Positions 8,850-16,071 of a stretch of DNA of 64,000 nucleotides are shown piece after piece. This DNA is from Bradyrhizobium diazoefficiens. GTDB lineage: Bacteria > Pseudomonadota > Alphaproteobacteria > Rhizobiales > Xanthobacteraceae. Both the position numbers and the translations under genes were made by a program. Below the pieces are notes generated by a model. The model was not told the DNA's origin. It did not search any database and was given only the letters and a program-made list of their open reading frames with translations. The DNA lies in contig NZ_JAFCJJ010000007.1 in assembly GCF_018131015.1 (NCBI RefSeq), positions 186,001 through 250,000 on the forward strand. Direction: 5' to 3'. Each line of letters begins with the position of its first letter. Within the stretch, counting starts at the first letter, position 1.

Positions 8850-9076
8850 AGGCCGTGTTTGGCCCAAGTCGCGCGGACTTGAGCCTCGGTTGCGAATTCG
8901 CCTCGCTTGGCTGCCTCCTTGGATACGGCAATCGCCGATCGTTCGTCACCTGAGAGAGGGACGGGAGAGGCCGCCTCTGCGCCTGCAAGTTGCAGCACGA
9001 TCCGCGCGATGTCGTCCTGCGCGTCCGAAGGCAGACTGCGTGCAATTTCCAGAGCCTGATCCAGCAGTTTGGTCAT
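8846..9076 (-). CDS. Antitoxin of a ParD/ParE-like type II toxin-antitoxin pair
   Basis: 76 residues, acidic and helical in the first half. The C-terminal RGEFATEAQVRATWAKHGL matches the toxin-binding tail of short addiction-module antitoxins that precede ParE-type toxins. The gene lies directly upstream of the toxin frame with a 4-bp GTGA overlap, the classic antitoxin-first order. The start ATG has only a weak ribosome site. With the toxin gene carrying a nonsense codon, the antitoxin is the only intact member and may survive as a leftover or a trans-acting antitoxin (inference). Confidence 0.75.
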   Translation of the reverse strand: MTKLLDQALEIARSLPSDAQDDIARIVLQLAGAEAASPVPLSGDERSAIAVSKEAAKRGEFATEAQVRATWAKHGL

Positions 9077-9197
9077 GCCGTAATCATACGCCGTTTGACG
9101 CCCGGCCTGAAGGCCAATTTGGGACGATCCACGCGAACCGGTTGAGCAAAGACCGATCCGCCGCTAGCGTGCGCCGGAATCGGGGTTGGCAGGTAAC

Positions 9198-10364
9198 ATG
9201 GCTGGACAGTTGCCCGGAACGGACATTGCCGCCGAAATGGCGGGCGTCAACGCGCATCCGGCGGCGGGTCAGCCGCTGCTGCGCATCGAGGGCGTGGCGA
9301 AGACGTTCGGGACCTTCCGTGCCGTGGACGGCGTCTCGCTCGACATCCGGGCCGGCGAGTTCTTTGCGCTGCTCGGGCCGAGCGGCTGCGGCAAGACCAC
9401 GCTGCTGCGCATGTTGGCCGGCTTCGAGGCGCCGGACGAAGGGCGCCTCCTGCTCGGCGGCACCGACATCGCGCAGGCGCTGCCGCATGAGCGTCCGATC
9501 AACATGATGTTCCAGAACTATGCGCTGTTTCCGCATCTTTCGGTGCGCGACAACATCGCCTTCGGCCTGAAGCGTGCACGGCTGGCGCGCGAGGAGATCG
9601 CCACCCGCGTTGCGGAGATGGTCGCGCTGGTGAAGCTCGAGGGGCTGGAGCAGCGCAAGCCCGACCAGCTTTCCGGCGGCCAGCGCCAGCGCGTGGCGCT
9701 GGCACGCGCCTTGGCGCGCAGGCCGCAGCTCCTGCTGCTCGACGAGCCGCTCGCAGCGCTGGACAAGAAGCTGCGCGAGAGCACGCAAGGCGAGCTGATG
9801 GAGCTGCAGCGCCGGCTCGGCATGACCTTCATCGTCGTCACCCACGACCAGGAAGAGGCGATGACGATGGCAAGCCGGATCGGCGTGATGAACGCCGGCA
9901 AGCTCGTCCAGGTCGCGACCCCGCGCGAGCTCTACGAGGCGCCGCGCTCGCGCTGGATCGCGCAGTTCGTCGGCGACATCAACCTGTTCGACGGCGAGCT
10001 GACGCAGCGCGACGGCGATCGCCTGGTCATCGCCACGGGGGGCGCGGGCACGCTGATAGCCGCGGCGGCGCGCGAGCCCGCGGGCGGGACAAGATTGTCG
10101 GTCGCGGTCCGCCCCGAGAAGATCAGGCTGTCGCGCCGCGGCACGGAGAGTGAGCATGCGGCGCCGATCAACCGGCTGGACGGCGTGGTTGCTGACGTCT
10201 GCTATCTCGGCGGCACCACCACCTACAAGGTGAGGCTCGATGCCGGCGGCATGGTGCAGGCCTCGCTCGCCAACAGCGCGCGGCGCGATGCCGATGCCTA
10301 CGGCCCGGGCCAGCCTGTCGTGGCCGCCTTCGCGCCCGACGACTGCGTGGTGCTGGAACGATGA
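9198..10364 (+). CDS. Spermidine/putrescine-type ABC transporter ATP-binding protein (PotA-like)
   Basis: 388 residues from the ATG at 9198; a TTG four codons earlier is less likely. Nucleotide-binding domain: Walker A GPSGCGKT (about 60-67), signature LSGGQRQRVALARAL (about 158-172), Walker B LLLLDEPLAALD and the switch His in VTHDQEEAM. A C-terminal TOBE region (about 290-388) is typical of the PotA/FbpC group. It energises the two downstream permeases, with the first of which it overlaps by 4 bp (ATGA). No binding-protein gene is adjacent, so the substrate (polyamine, other small cation or opine) cannot be read from the locus. Confidence 0.92.
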   Translation: MAGQLPGTDIAAEMAGVNAHPAAGQPLLRIEGVAKTFGTFRAVDGVSLDIRAGEFFALLGPSGCGKTTLLRMLAGFEAPDEGRLLLGGTDIAQALPHERPINMMFQNYALFPHLSVRDNIAFGLKRARLAREEIATRVAEMVALVKLEGLEQRKPDQLSGGQRQRVALARALARRPQLLLLDEPLAALDKKLRESTQGELMELQRRLGMTFIVVTHDQEEAMTMASRIGVMNAGKLVQVATPRELYEAPRSRWIAQFVGDINLFDGELTQRDGDRLVIATGGAGTLIAAAAREPAGGTRLSVAVRPEKIRLSRRGTESEHAAPINRLDGVVADVCYLGGTTTYKVRLDAGGMVQASLANSARRDADAYGPGQPVVAAFAPDDCVVLER

Positions 10365-11275
10365 GCGCGCGCCGCATCTTCGCGCGACCGGCGCGCTTTG
10401 CCGCGATCGCCCCCTATGTCTGGATGGTGCTGTTCTTCCTGGTGCCGTTCGGCTTCGTGCTGAAGATCAGCCTGTCGCAGACCGCGATCGCGCAGCCGCC
10501 CTACGAGCCGGTGTTCGACCTGACGGCGGGATGGGCGGCGATAAGAGCGGCCTTCGCCGCATTGGGAATCGACAATTTCAGGCTGCTCGTCTCCGACGAC
10601 CTCTATGTGTTCGCCTATCTGCGCAGCCTCACCGTCGCCGTGATGTCGACCGCGCTGCTGGTCCTGATCGGCTACCCCATCGCCTATGGCATGGCGCGTC
10701 TGCCTCGGCGCTGGCACGCGGTGGCGATGGTGCTGGTGATCGTGCCGTTCTGGACCTCGTTCCTGATCCGCATCTACGCCTGGATCAACATCCTCCAGCA
10801 CGACGGCCTGCTCAACCAGATCCTGATGGCGCTGCACCTGGTCAGCCAGCCGGCGGTGTGGCTCTCCACCGACGCCGCGATGTATATCGGCATCGTCTAT
10901 TCCTATCTGCCGTTCATGATCCTGCCGCTCTATGCCACGCTCGCCAAAATGGAGCCGGCGCTGGAGGAGGCGGCCGGCGATCTCGGCGCACCGCCCTGGC
11001 AGGTGTTCTGGCTCGTCACCTTCCCGCTGTCATTGCCGGGGGTCGGCGCCGGCGTGCTGCTGTGCTTCATCCCGATCGTCGGCGAGTTCGTCATTCCGGA
11101 TCTTCTGGCCGGCTCGAATTCGCTGATGATCGGCCAGACCCTGTGGCTCGAATTCTTCACCAACAAGGACTGGCCGGTGGCTTCCGCCGCCGCCATCGTG
11201 CTGCTGCTGGTGCTGCTGGTGCCGCTGCTGCTGTACGAGCGGCTGCAGAAGCGTCAGCTCGAACAGGGGCGGTGA
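10361..11275 (+). CDS. ABC transporter permease, PotB-like
   Basis: 304 residues with six predicted transmembrane helices, the first at about 16-38. The cytoplasmic loop EEAAGDLGAPPWQVFWLVTFPL carries the EAA motif that docks on the ATPase. Large N-terminal periplasmic loop, as in PotB. The start overlaps the ATPase stop by 4 bp, and the stop is 3 bp before the next permease, so the three genes form a tightly coupled operon. Likely heterodimer with the downstream PotC-like protein; substrate not determined. Confidence 0.92.
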   Translation: MSARRIFARPARFAAIAPYVWMVLFFLVPFGFVLKISLSQTAIAQPPYEPVFDLTAGWAAIRAAFAALGIDNFRLLVSDDLYVFAYLRSLTVAVMSTALLVLIGYPIAYGMARLPRRWHAVAMVLVIVPFWTSFLIRIYAWINILQHDGLLNQILMALHLVSQPAVWLSTDAAMYIGIVYSYLPFMILPLYATLAKMEPALEEAAGDLGAPPWQVFWLVTFPLSLPGVGAGVLLCFIPIVGEFVIPDLLAGSNSLMIGQTLWLEFFTNKDWPVASAAAIVLLLVLLVPLLLYERLQKRQLEQGR

Positions 11276-11278
11276 AGG

Positions 11279-12091
11279 ATGCACAAACCCGCCCGCCTGT
11301 CCCGCTTCAACATCGCCTCGCTGGCGCTGGGCCTTGCCTTCCTCTATCTGCCGATCATCGTCCTCGTCATCTTCTCCTTCAACGCCTCGCGGCTGGTGAC
11401 GGTGTGGGGCGGCTGGTCGCTGCGCTGGTATCACGAGTTCTTCAACGACCGCGCCATGATCGAGGCATCCTGGATGAGCTTGCGGGTCGCCGTCACCTCC
11501 GCGACGTCAGCCACGTTGCTCGGCACGCTCGCGGCCGTCGCGCTGTCGCGCGGCGAGCGGTTTCGCGGACGCACCCTGTTCTCCGGCATGCTCTATGCGC
11601 CGCTGGTGATGCCGGAGGTGATCACCGGGCTGTCGCTGCTGCTGCTGTTCGTCGCAACGAACGCCGCGCGCGGTTTCTGGACGGTGACGATCGCCCACAC
11701 CACGCTGACGATGTGCTTCGTCGCGGTGGTCGTGCAGTCCCGCCTCGGCTCGCTCGACCGTTCGCTGGAGGAGGCGGCGATGGATCTCGGCTGCGACCCG
11801 GTCCGCGCCTTCCTGGCGGTGACGCTGCCGCTGATCGCGCCTGCGATCGTCGCGGGCTGGATGCTGGCCTTCACGCTGTCGCTGGACGATCTCGTGATCG
11901 CGAGCTTCACCACCGGTCCCGGCTCGGCGACCCTGCCGATCCGGATCTATTCCGAGGTGCGGCTTGGCGTGAAGCCCGAGATCAACGCGATCTGCACGCT
12001 GGTGATCGCCCTGATCGCGCTCGTCATCGTCGGGGCCTCGCTCGCCTCGAAACTGTCGAGTTCGCAGGGAGAAAGCGCGGCGCCGCTTTAG
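11279..12091 (+). CDS. ABC transporter permease, PotC-like
   Basis: 270 residues, six predicted helices. The EAA loop is EEAAMDLGCDPVRAFLAVTLPL, and the motif FTLSLDDLVIASFTTGPGS in the fifth helix region is characteristic of PotC/YdcV permeases. Third gene of the ATPase-PotB-PotC operon, with a 3-bp gap to the upstream gene. The operon differs from most polyamine systems in lacking a periplasmic binding-protein gene at either end; the binding protein must be encoded elsewhere or be shared. Confidence 0.92.
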   Translation: MHKPARLSRFNIASLALGLAFLYLPIIVLVIFSFNASRLVTVWGGWSLRWYHEFFNDRAMIEASWMSLRVAVTSATSATLLGTLAAVALSRGERFRGRTLFSGMLYAPLVMPEVITGLSLLLLFVATNAARGFWTVTIAHTTLTMCFVAVVVQSRLGSLDRSLEEAAMDLGCDPVRAFLAVTLPLIAPAIVAGWMLAFTLSLDDLVIASFTTGPGSATLPIRIYSEVRLGVKPEINAICTLVIALIALVIVGASLASKLSSSQGESAAPL

Positions 12092-12105
12092 AGGGGCGAC
12101 GAGGC

Positions 12106-12609
12106 GTGAAATTTGCCTATCAGATCCTGATCCACACCCCGCTTTGGGTCTGGATTCTGCTCGCCTATCTGGTCTGGCAGGGCATCAAGTCGATGCAGCC
12201 GCGCCGGGCAACGGTCTGGCGCGCGCTGATCGTGCCGGTCGTGTTCATCGTCTGGGGCGTCTCGCGGATCGGCCTCGGGCATCAGGCCGTCTCGTGGCCG
12301 CTCGTCGCGTGGATGACGGCCGCGCTCGCGCTCTTGCCGCTCGGCGTGCTGACCCCACGCCCCTTCGATGTTGATCACGCGACGGGCGAGATCGTCCGCC
12401 CCGGCAGCATTTTCGGCCTGATCCGCAACCTGATCGTCTTCGCCGCGCAATATGCGGTCGGCGTGATCTCGGCGATCGACGCCGGCGACCGCGCGCTCGC
12501 CATCACCGCCGGCCGCGCCATCTCGGGCGCGACCGCCGGCTACTTCATCGGCTCGACGATCGCGCTCCTGGTCGCCTACCGCAGGAAGCGTGCGGCCGCT
12601 CAAGTTTGA
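12106..12609 (+). CDS. Small polytopic membrane protein, unknown function
   Basis: 167 residues from a GTG preceded by GAGGGG. Five hydrophobic segments (about 7-25, 39-57, 63-83, 113-131, 140-160) make it an inner-membrane protein. Short charged loops include QPRRATVWRA between helices 1 and 2. It lies 14 bp after the PotC-like gene and may be co-transcribed, but similar proteins are usually free-standing, so a transport role is not implied. I do not recognise a characterised family. Its TGA stop lies at the left edge of a palindromic repeat. Confidence 0.75.
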   Translation: MKFAYQILIHTPLWVWILLAYLVWQGIKSMQPRRATVWRALIVPVVFIVWGVSRIGLGHQAVSWPLVAWMTAALALLPLGVLTPRPFDVDHATGEIVRPGSIFGLIRNLIVFAAQYAVGVISAIDAGDRALAITAGRAISGATAGYFIGSTIALLVAYRRKRAAAQV

Positions 12610-12656
12610 GCATGATCTATTCGGAATACCGCTTCACACTTTTCCGGATCATGCTC
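12608..12656. repeat. Palindromic intergenic repeat, GAGCATGATC family (short copy)
   Basis: Inverted ends GAGCATGATC (12608-12617) and GATCATGCTC (12647-12656) fill the whole gap between two convergent genes. The left end includes part of the TGA stop of the membrane-protein gene, and the right end touches the TAG stop of the permease on the other strand. It can form a long hairpin and may act as a bidirectional terminator (inference). Confidence 0.75.
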
Positions 12657-13522
12657 TAGGACTTCACCGCACCCGCCGTGAGGCCGCCCACCATGTAGCG
12701 GCGGAAGGCGTAGTACACCGCGGCCGGCGGCAGCGCGTAGATGAAGCCGGTCGTCATCAACAGCTCCCAGGGCGAATCGTCGGCGGCGAGGAAGTTGCCG
12801 AGCGCGACGGGAAGCGTGATCTCGCGGTCGTTCGAGAGCAGCAGGAAGGCGTAGAGATACTCGTTCCAGGCGAGCAGCACCGCATAGGTGCCGATCGCGA
12901 CCAGCGAGGGCATCATCAGCGGCACATAGACCAGGCGGAAGATCTGCAGGGTGGTTGCCCCGTCCATCACCGCGGCCTCGTCCAGCTCCACCGGCAGCTT
13001 GTCGGAGGCCTGCTTCAGCACCCAGATCGCGTAGGGGCTGGCGATCGTCACCATCGCCAGGATCAGCGACCAGTGATTGTTGAGGAGGCCGTAATTGCCC
13101 ATGGTGCGATACATCGGCACCGCGAGGAACGCCGCCGGGATGAAGTAGGTGAAGAGCGCGAGATTCATCACGATGCGCCCGCCGGGCACCCGCAGCCGCG
13201 AGATCGAGAATGCGGCGGCGGTGGCAACGACCAGCGTCAGCACGCCGACGGAAGCCGCGATCACCGTCGAATTCCAGAACTGGACGTAGAAGTCGCGCAG
13301 GAAATAGTGCTGCTGCTTGAACACGATCCCGAAATTGTGCAGCGTCGGATGGTCCGGCCACAGCTTGCCCGAGAACGCGTCCTCCTTCGGGGAGATCGCG
13401 AACAGGAACATGTGGTAGATCGGGATCATCGTCCACAGGAAGACGGGAATCCCGATCAGCAGCAGCCGCGCTTCGGTCGCGACGTCGCGCCAGGAAAATT
13501 CGCTCAACCCGGGAAGCTTCAT
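12656..13522 (-). CDS. Carbohydrate-type ABC transporter permease (MalG-like)
   Basis: 288 residues from the ATG at 13522, which overlaps the stop of the upstream permease (ATGA). The open frame continues upstream, but that part is only the shadow of the neighbouring gene. Six predicted helices. The EAA loop reads DEAAVMDGATTLQIFRLVYVPLMMP, the CUT1-family form with DGA. The C terminus ends in VGGLTAGAVKS, as MalG-type permeases do. It forms a pair with the upstream MalF-like permease. No ATPase gene is present at this locus. Confidence 0.93.
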   Translation of the reverse strand: MKLPGLSEFSWRDVATEARLLLIGIPVFLWTMIPIYHMFLFAISPKEDAFSGKLWPDHPTLHNFGIVFKQQHYFLRDFYVQFWNSTVIAASVGVLTLVVATAAAFSISRLRVPGGRIVMNLALFTYFIPAAFLAVPMYRTMGNYGLLNNHWSLILAMVTIASPYAIWVLKQASDKLPVELDEAAVMDGATTLQIFRLVYVPLMMPSLVAIGTYAVLLAWNEYLYAFLLLSNDREITLPVALGNFLAADDSPWELLMTTGFIYALPPAAVYYAFRRYMVGGLTAGAVKS

Positions 13523-14391
13523 CGCGACAACCGTTTCATCATGAAATACACGAGCGGCAGGACGAACGGCATCGCACAGACGATGGAGGCCATCGCGAGC
13601 GAGAGCTGGTCGAGCCGGAGATAGCGGATGCCGAGCGTCGCCAGCACGTGCGTGAGGTCGGCCGGGCCGCCGCCGGTGAGCAGATAGACGCTGTTGAAGT
13701 CGCCGAGCGTCCAGATCATCGAGAGCAGCGTGCAGGTGACGTAGAGCGTCTGCATCGACGGCCAGGTGATGAAGCGGAATTTCTGCCACCAGCTGGCGCC
13801 GTCGACTTCGGCGGCCTCGAACAAATCATGCGGGATCGCGAGGCGTCCGGTGATCAGGATCAGTGTCCAGAACGGCAGCGACTTCCAGATGTGGACGCCG
13901 ATCGCCATGGTCAGGGCCACGGTCGGGTCGTTCAGCCAATTCGGGCCGTCGTCGCCGGTGAAGGAGAAGATGAGGTGATTGATCACGCCCCATTCGGGAT
14001 TGAGCATGAAGCGCACCGACAGGATGGTCGGGATCGACGGCACCGCCCAGGGCAGGATGAAGATCACCGAAAGCCATTTGATCCAGGGGCGCTGCTGGGC
14101 GAAGAAGCCGGACAGGAACAGCGCGATCAGCATCTTGATGTTGATGCCGATGACCAGGAAGATCAGCGTGTTGATCGCGGCGCGCGCGAAGATCGGGTCG
14201 TTGTAGAGCGCGACATAGTTTTCCGGTGCGCGCGCCAGCCACAGCCCGTAGCAGACGGGGTAGACGACGAAGGCGAGGAAGACGAGCAGATAGGGCGCGA
14301 GCAGCACGATGCCCCAGACCTGCGCCGGGGTCAGCCGCGACGACAAAGGCGGGGCGGGCATCGCGGAATCGCCGGAGAGCGTGATCGCCAT
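13519..14391 (-). CDS. Carbohydrate-type ABC transporter permease (MalF-like)
   Basis: 290 residues from the ATG at 14391, with GAAGAG upstream. Six predicted helices and the CUT1 EAA loop FEAAEVDGASWWQKFRFITWP. The conserved LTGGGPADLTHVLAT stretch near the C terminus is typical of MalF/UgpA-like permeases. It is downstream of the binding-protein gene, from which it is separated by about 100 bp holding two hairpins, and it overlaps the next permease by 4 bp. Substrate probably a sugar or polyol from family membership only. Confidence 0.93.
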   Translation of the reverse strand: MAITLSGDSAMPAPPLSSRLTPAQVWGIVLLAPYLLVFLAFVVYPVCYGLWLARAPENYVALYNDPIFARAAINTLIFLVIGINIKMLIALFLSGFFAQQRPWIKWLSVIFILPWAVPSIPTILSVRFMLNPEWGVINHLIFSFTGDDGPNWLNDPTVALTMAIGVHIWKSLPFWTLILITGRLAIPHDLFEAAEVDGASWWQKFRFITWPSMQTLYVTCTLLSMIWTLGDFNSVYLLTGGGPADLTHVLATLGIRYLRLDQLSLAMASIVCAMPFVLPLVYFMMKRLSR

Positions 14392-14416
14392 TCTTTCGGT
14401 CTCTTCAAAAGGAATT

Positions 14417-14437
14417 CCGGCCGCGCGAGGCGGCCGG
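14417..14437 (-). terminator. Hairpin between binding-protein and permease genes
   Basis: Perfect 8-bp stem CCGGCCGC/GCGGCCGG with a 5-base loop. On the minus strand it is followed by AATTCCTTTTG. It fits a leaky terminator that lowers permease expression relative to the binding protein. Confidence 0.5.
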
Positions 14438-14449
14438 TCTTGGTCTGCT

Positions 14450-14480
14450 TCCCTCTCCCCATGAAGCACGGGGAGAGGGA
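14450..14480. repeat. Inverted repeat TCCCTCTCCCC
   Basis: Perfect 11-bp inverted repeat TCCCTCTCCCC/GGGGAGAGGGA with a 9-base loop, directly after the binding-protein gene. The same arms occur in the larger repeats at 30256-30421 and 35512-35650, so this is probably a remnant of that family. It may also stabilise the 3' end of the binding-protein mRNA. Confidence 0.6.
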
Positions 14481-14490
14481 GCTATAAAGC

Positions 14491-15876
14491 TTAACCTGCG
14501 ACCTGCTTGATGCGGGCGATCAGCTCGTCCACGGCCTTGTCGACCGGGACCTTCTCGCTGACGATCCGGTTCATCGCCTTGGCCCACACGTTCTCGTTGT
14601 TGAGAATGGTGAACTTCCAGTTCTTGGTGAAGTCGAACGCGGCGGTGCCGCCCTTGAACTGGGTGTAGACCGCCTTGCGGTGCTTGTCGGCCTGCCAGAA
14701 CGGGCTTTCCTGGCTTTCCTTGGTCACCGGGAACCAGCGGCCGAGCGCGCCTTCGATGTAGGGGCGGACGTTCTCTTCCTGGAGCAGGAAGGCGATGAAC
14801 TGCTTGGCCTCGGCCTTGTTCTTGGCCGCGGTGAACACCAGTCCGGTCTTGACGTCCGAGCGGTAGCGGATGGTGGAGCCGTCCGGCGCCTTCGGGAAGG
14901 ACGCGGTGATGATGTCCTGCTCATAGGCCTTCTTGCCGGCGTCGCGCTGCTCCTGGGTGAGCGCCTGGTTCGTGGAGTCCTCGAACCACTTGGCCGCGAT
15001 CGAGATCGTGAAGTTGTGGGTCATCACGATCGTCTTGTTGTGGAAGGCGACGTTGTTGTCGGGATCCTTCCAGGTCGTGGACGACGGCGGGGTGCAGCCC
15101 TTGATGTAGGTGTCGGTGTAGTCCTTCAGGGCGAGGATCAGGTTTTCGCGCACCTTGGGATCGTCCACCAGGAGCTTGCCGTCGTCGTCGACCAGCTTGA
15201 CGTGGTAGGCGTCCATGAAGGTGTAGAACGACTGGAAGCTGTCGGTAGATTCCACGCCCATCGGCTGGCCGACGGCATAGATGCGCTGGCCGGTCGCCTT
15301 GCGGATCGCCGGCTGCACCTTGTCGCACCAGAACGTCCAGTAGCCGGTCCAGTCATTCGGAATGTCGCTCACCTTGAAGCCGGCCTTCTCCAGCATGTCG
15401 TTCCAGATCTGGACGTGCATGCTCTGCTGCTTCAGCGGGAAGCCGTAATAGGCCTTCTTCTTGGCGACGTCGTTGTAGAGGATCGAGGCGTCCAGGGTGT
15501 TCTGCACGAACCGGCCCTTGATCGGCTCCATGATGTCGGAGAGGTCCTCGAGCTTGCCCTCATAGGCCCACTTGCCCTGCGCCTGCACGTCGTAGCTGTC
15601 GGAATAGGCAACGTCGGGCACGGTGCCGGCGTCGAGCGCGGCGACCGTCTTCGGAATCATGTCCTGGATCGCGTATTGCGACAATTCGACCTTGATGCCG
15701 GTCTTGGCTTCGAACTTCTTGATGGTCTCGATCAGCGCGTCGTCTTCGGAGCGATAGAAGCCCTTGCCCCACCAGACCGTAATCGTCTTCTGCTGCGCAA
15801 ATGCGGGTGCAGCGGCTGCGAACAGCCCGGCCGCAGCGACCGCCAGTGTGACTGCGCCAATAACCTTGGATCTCAC
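14491..15876 (-). CDS. ABC transporter substrate-binding protein, family 1 (sugar type)
   Basis: 461 residues from a GTG at 15876, preceded by GAGGGAG; an upstream TTG five codons earlier would sit inside that ribosome site. The N terminus is a signal peptide ending AAPAFA-QQ (about 28). Mature protein begins KTITVWWGKGFY, followed by a MalE-like two-lobe body (VWNDMLEKAGF-like stretch near 165, TNQALTQEQRDAG near 315, DKAVDELIARIKQVAG at the end). Periplasmic receptor for the two downstream permeases. Sequence alone does not give the ligand. No ATPase gene follows, so a shared MsmK/UgpC-type ATPase must be assumed. Confidence 0.93.
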   Translation of the reverse strand: MRSKVIGAVTLAVAAAGLFAAAAPAFAQQKTITVWWGKGFYRSEDDALIETIKKFEAKTGIKVELSQYAIQDMIPKTVAALDAGTVPDVAYSDSYDVQAQGKWAYEGKLEDLSDIMEPIKGRFVQNTLDASILYNDVAKKKAYYGFPLKQQSMHVQIWNDMLEKAGFKVSDIPNDWTGYWTFWCDKVQPAIRKATGQRIYAVGQPMGVESTDSFQSFYTFMDAYHVKLVDDDGKLLVDDPKVRENLILALKDYTDTYIKGCTPPSSTTWKDPDNNVAFHNKTIVMTHNFTISIAAKWFEDSTNQALTQEQRDAGKKAYEQDIITASFPKAPDGSTIRYRSDVKTGLVFTAAKNKAEAKQFIAFLLQEENVRPYIEGALGRWFPVTKESQESPFWQADKHRKAVYTQFKGGTAAFDFTKNWKFTILNNENVWAKAMNRIVSEKVPVDKAVDELIARIKQVAG

Positions 15877-16071
15877 GTTTTTCTCCCTCAAGCCGCCGGA
15901 ATTTTAACCGGTCGGATAAAACACTAGCGCATGCTCGCCAGCCGATCTAGCGGCATGTTGTCAGACCAATGTCGTGGGGTATGCGTCCCGGGAGATGCTT
16001 AACACGCGCATCGATGCAATCGCCGCATCAATTCGCCCCGATCAATTCGCGCAGGCGGCGAACGCGAGCCG

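Noticed and set aside
10240-12105. Upstream extension of the small membrane-protein frame through both Pot permeases
   Set aside because: Out of frame with two complete permeases; the real start is the GTG at 12106 with GAGGGG.
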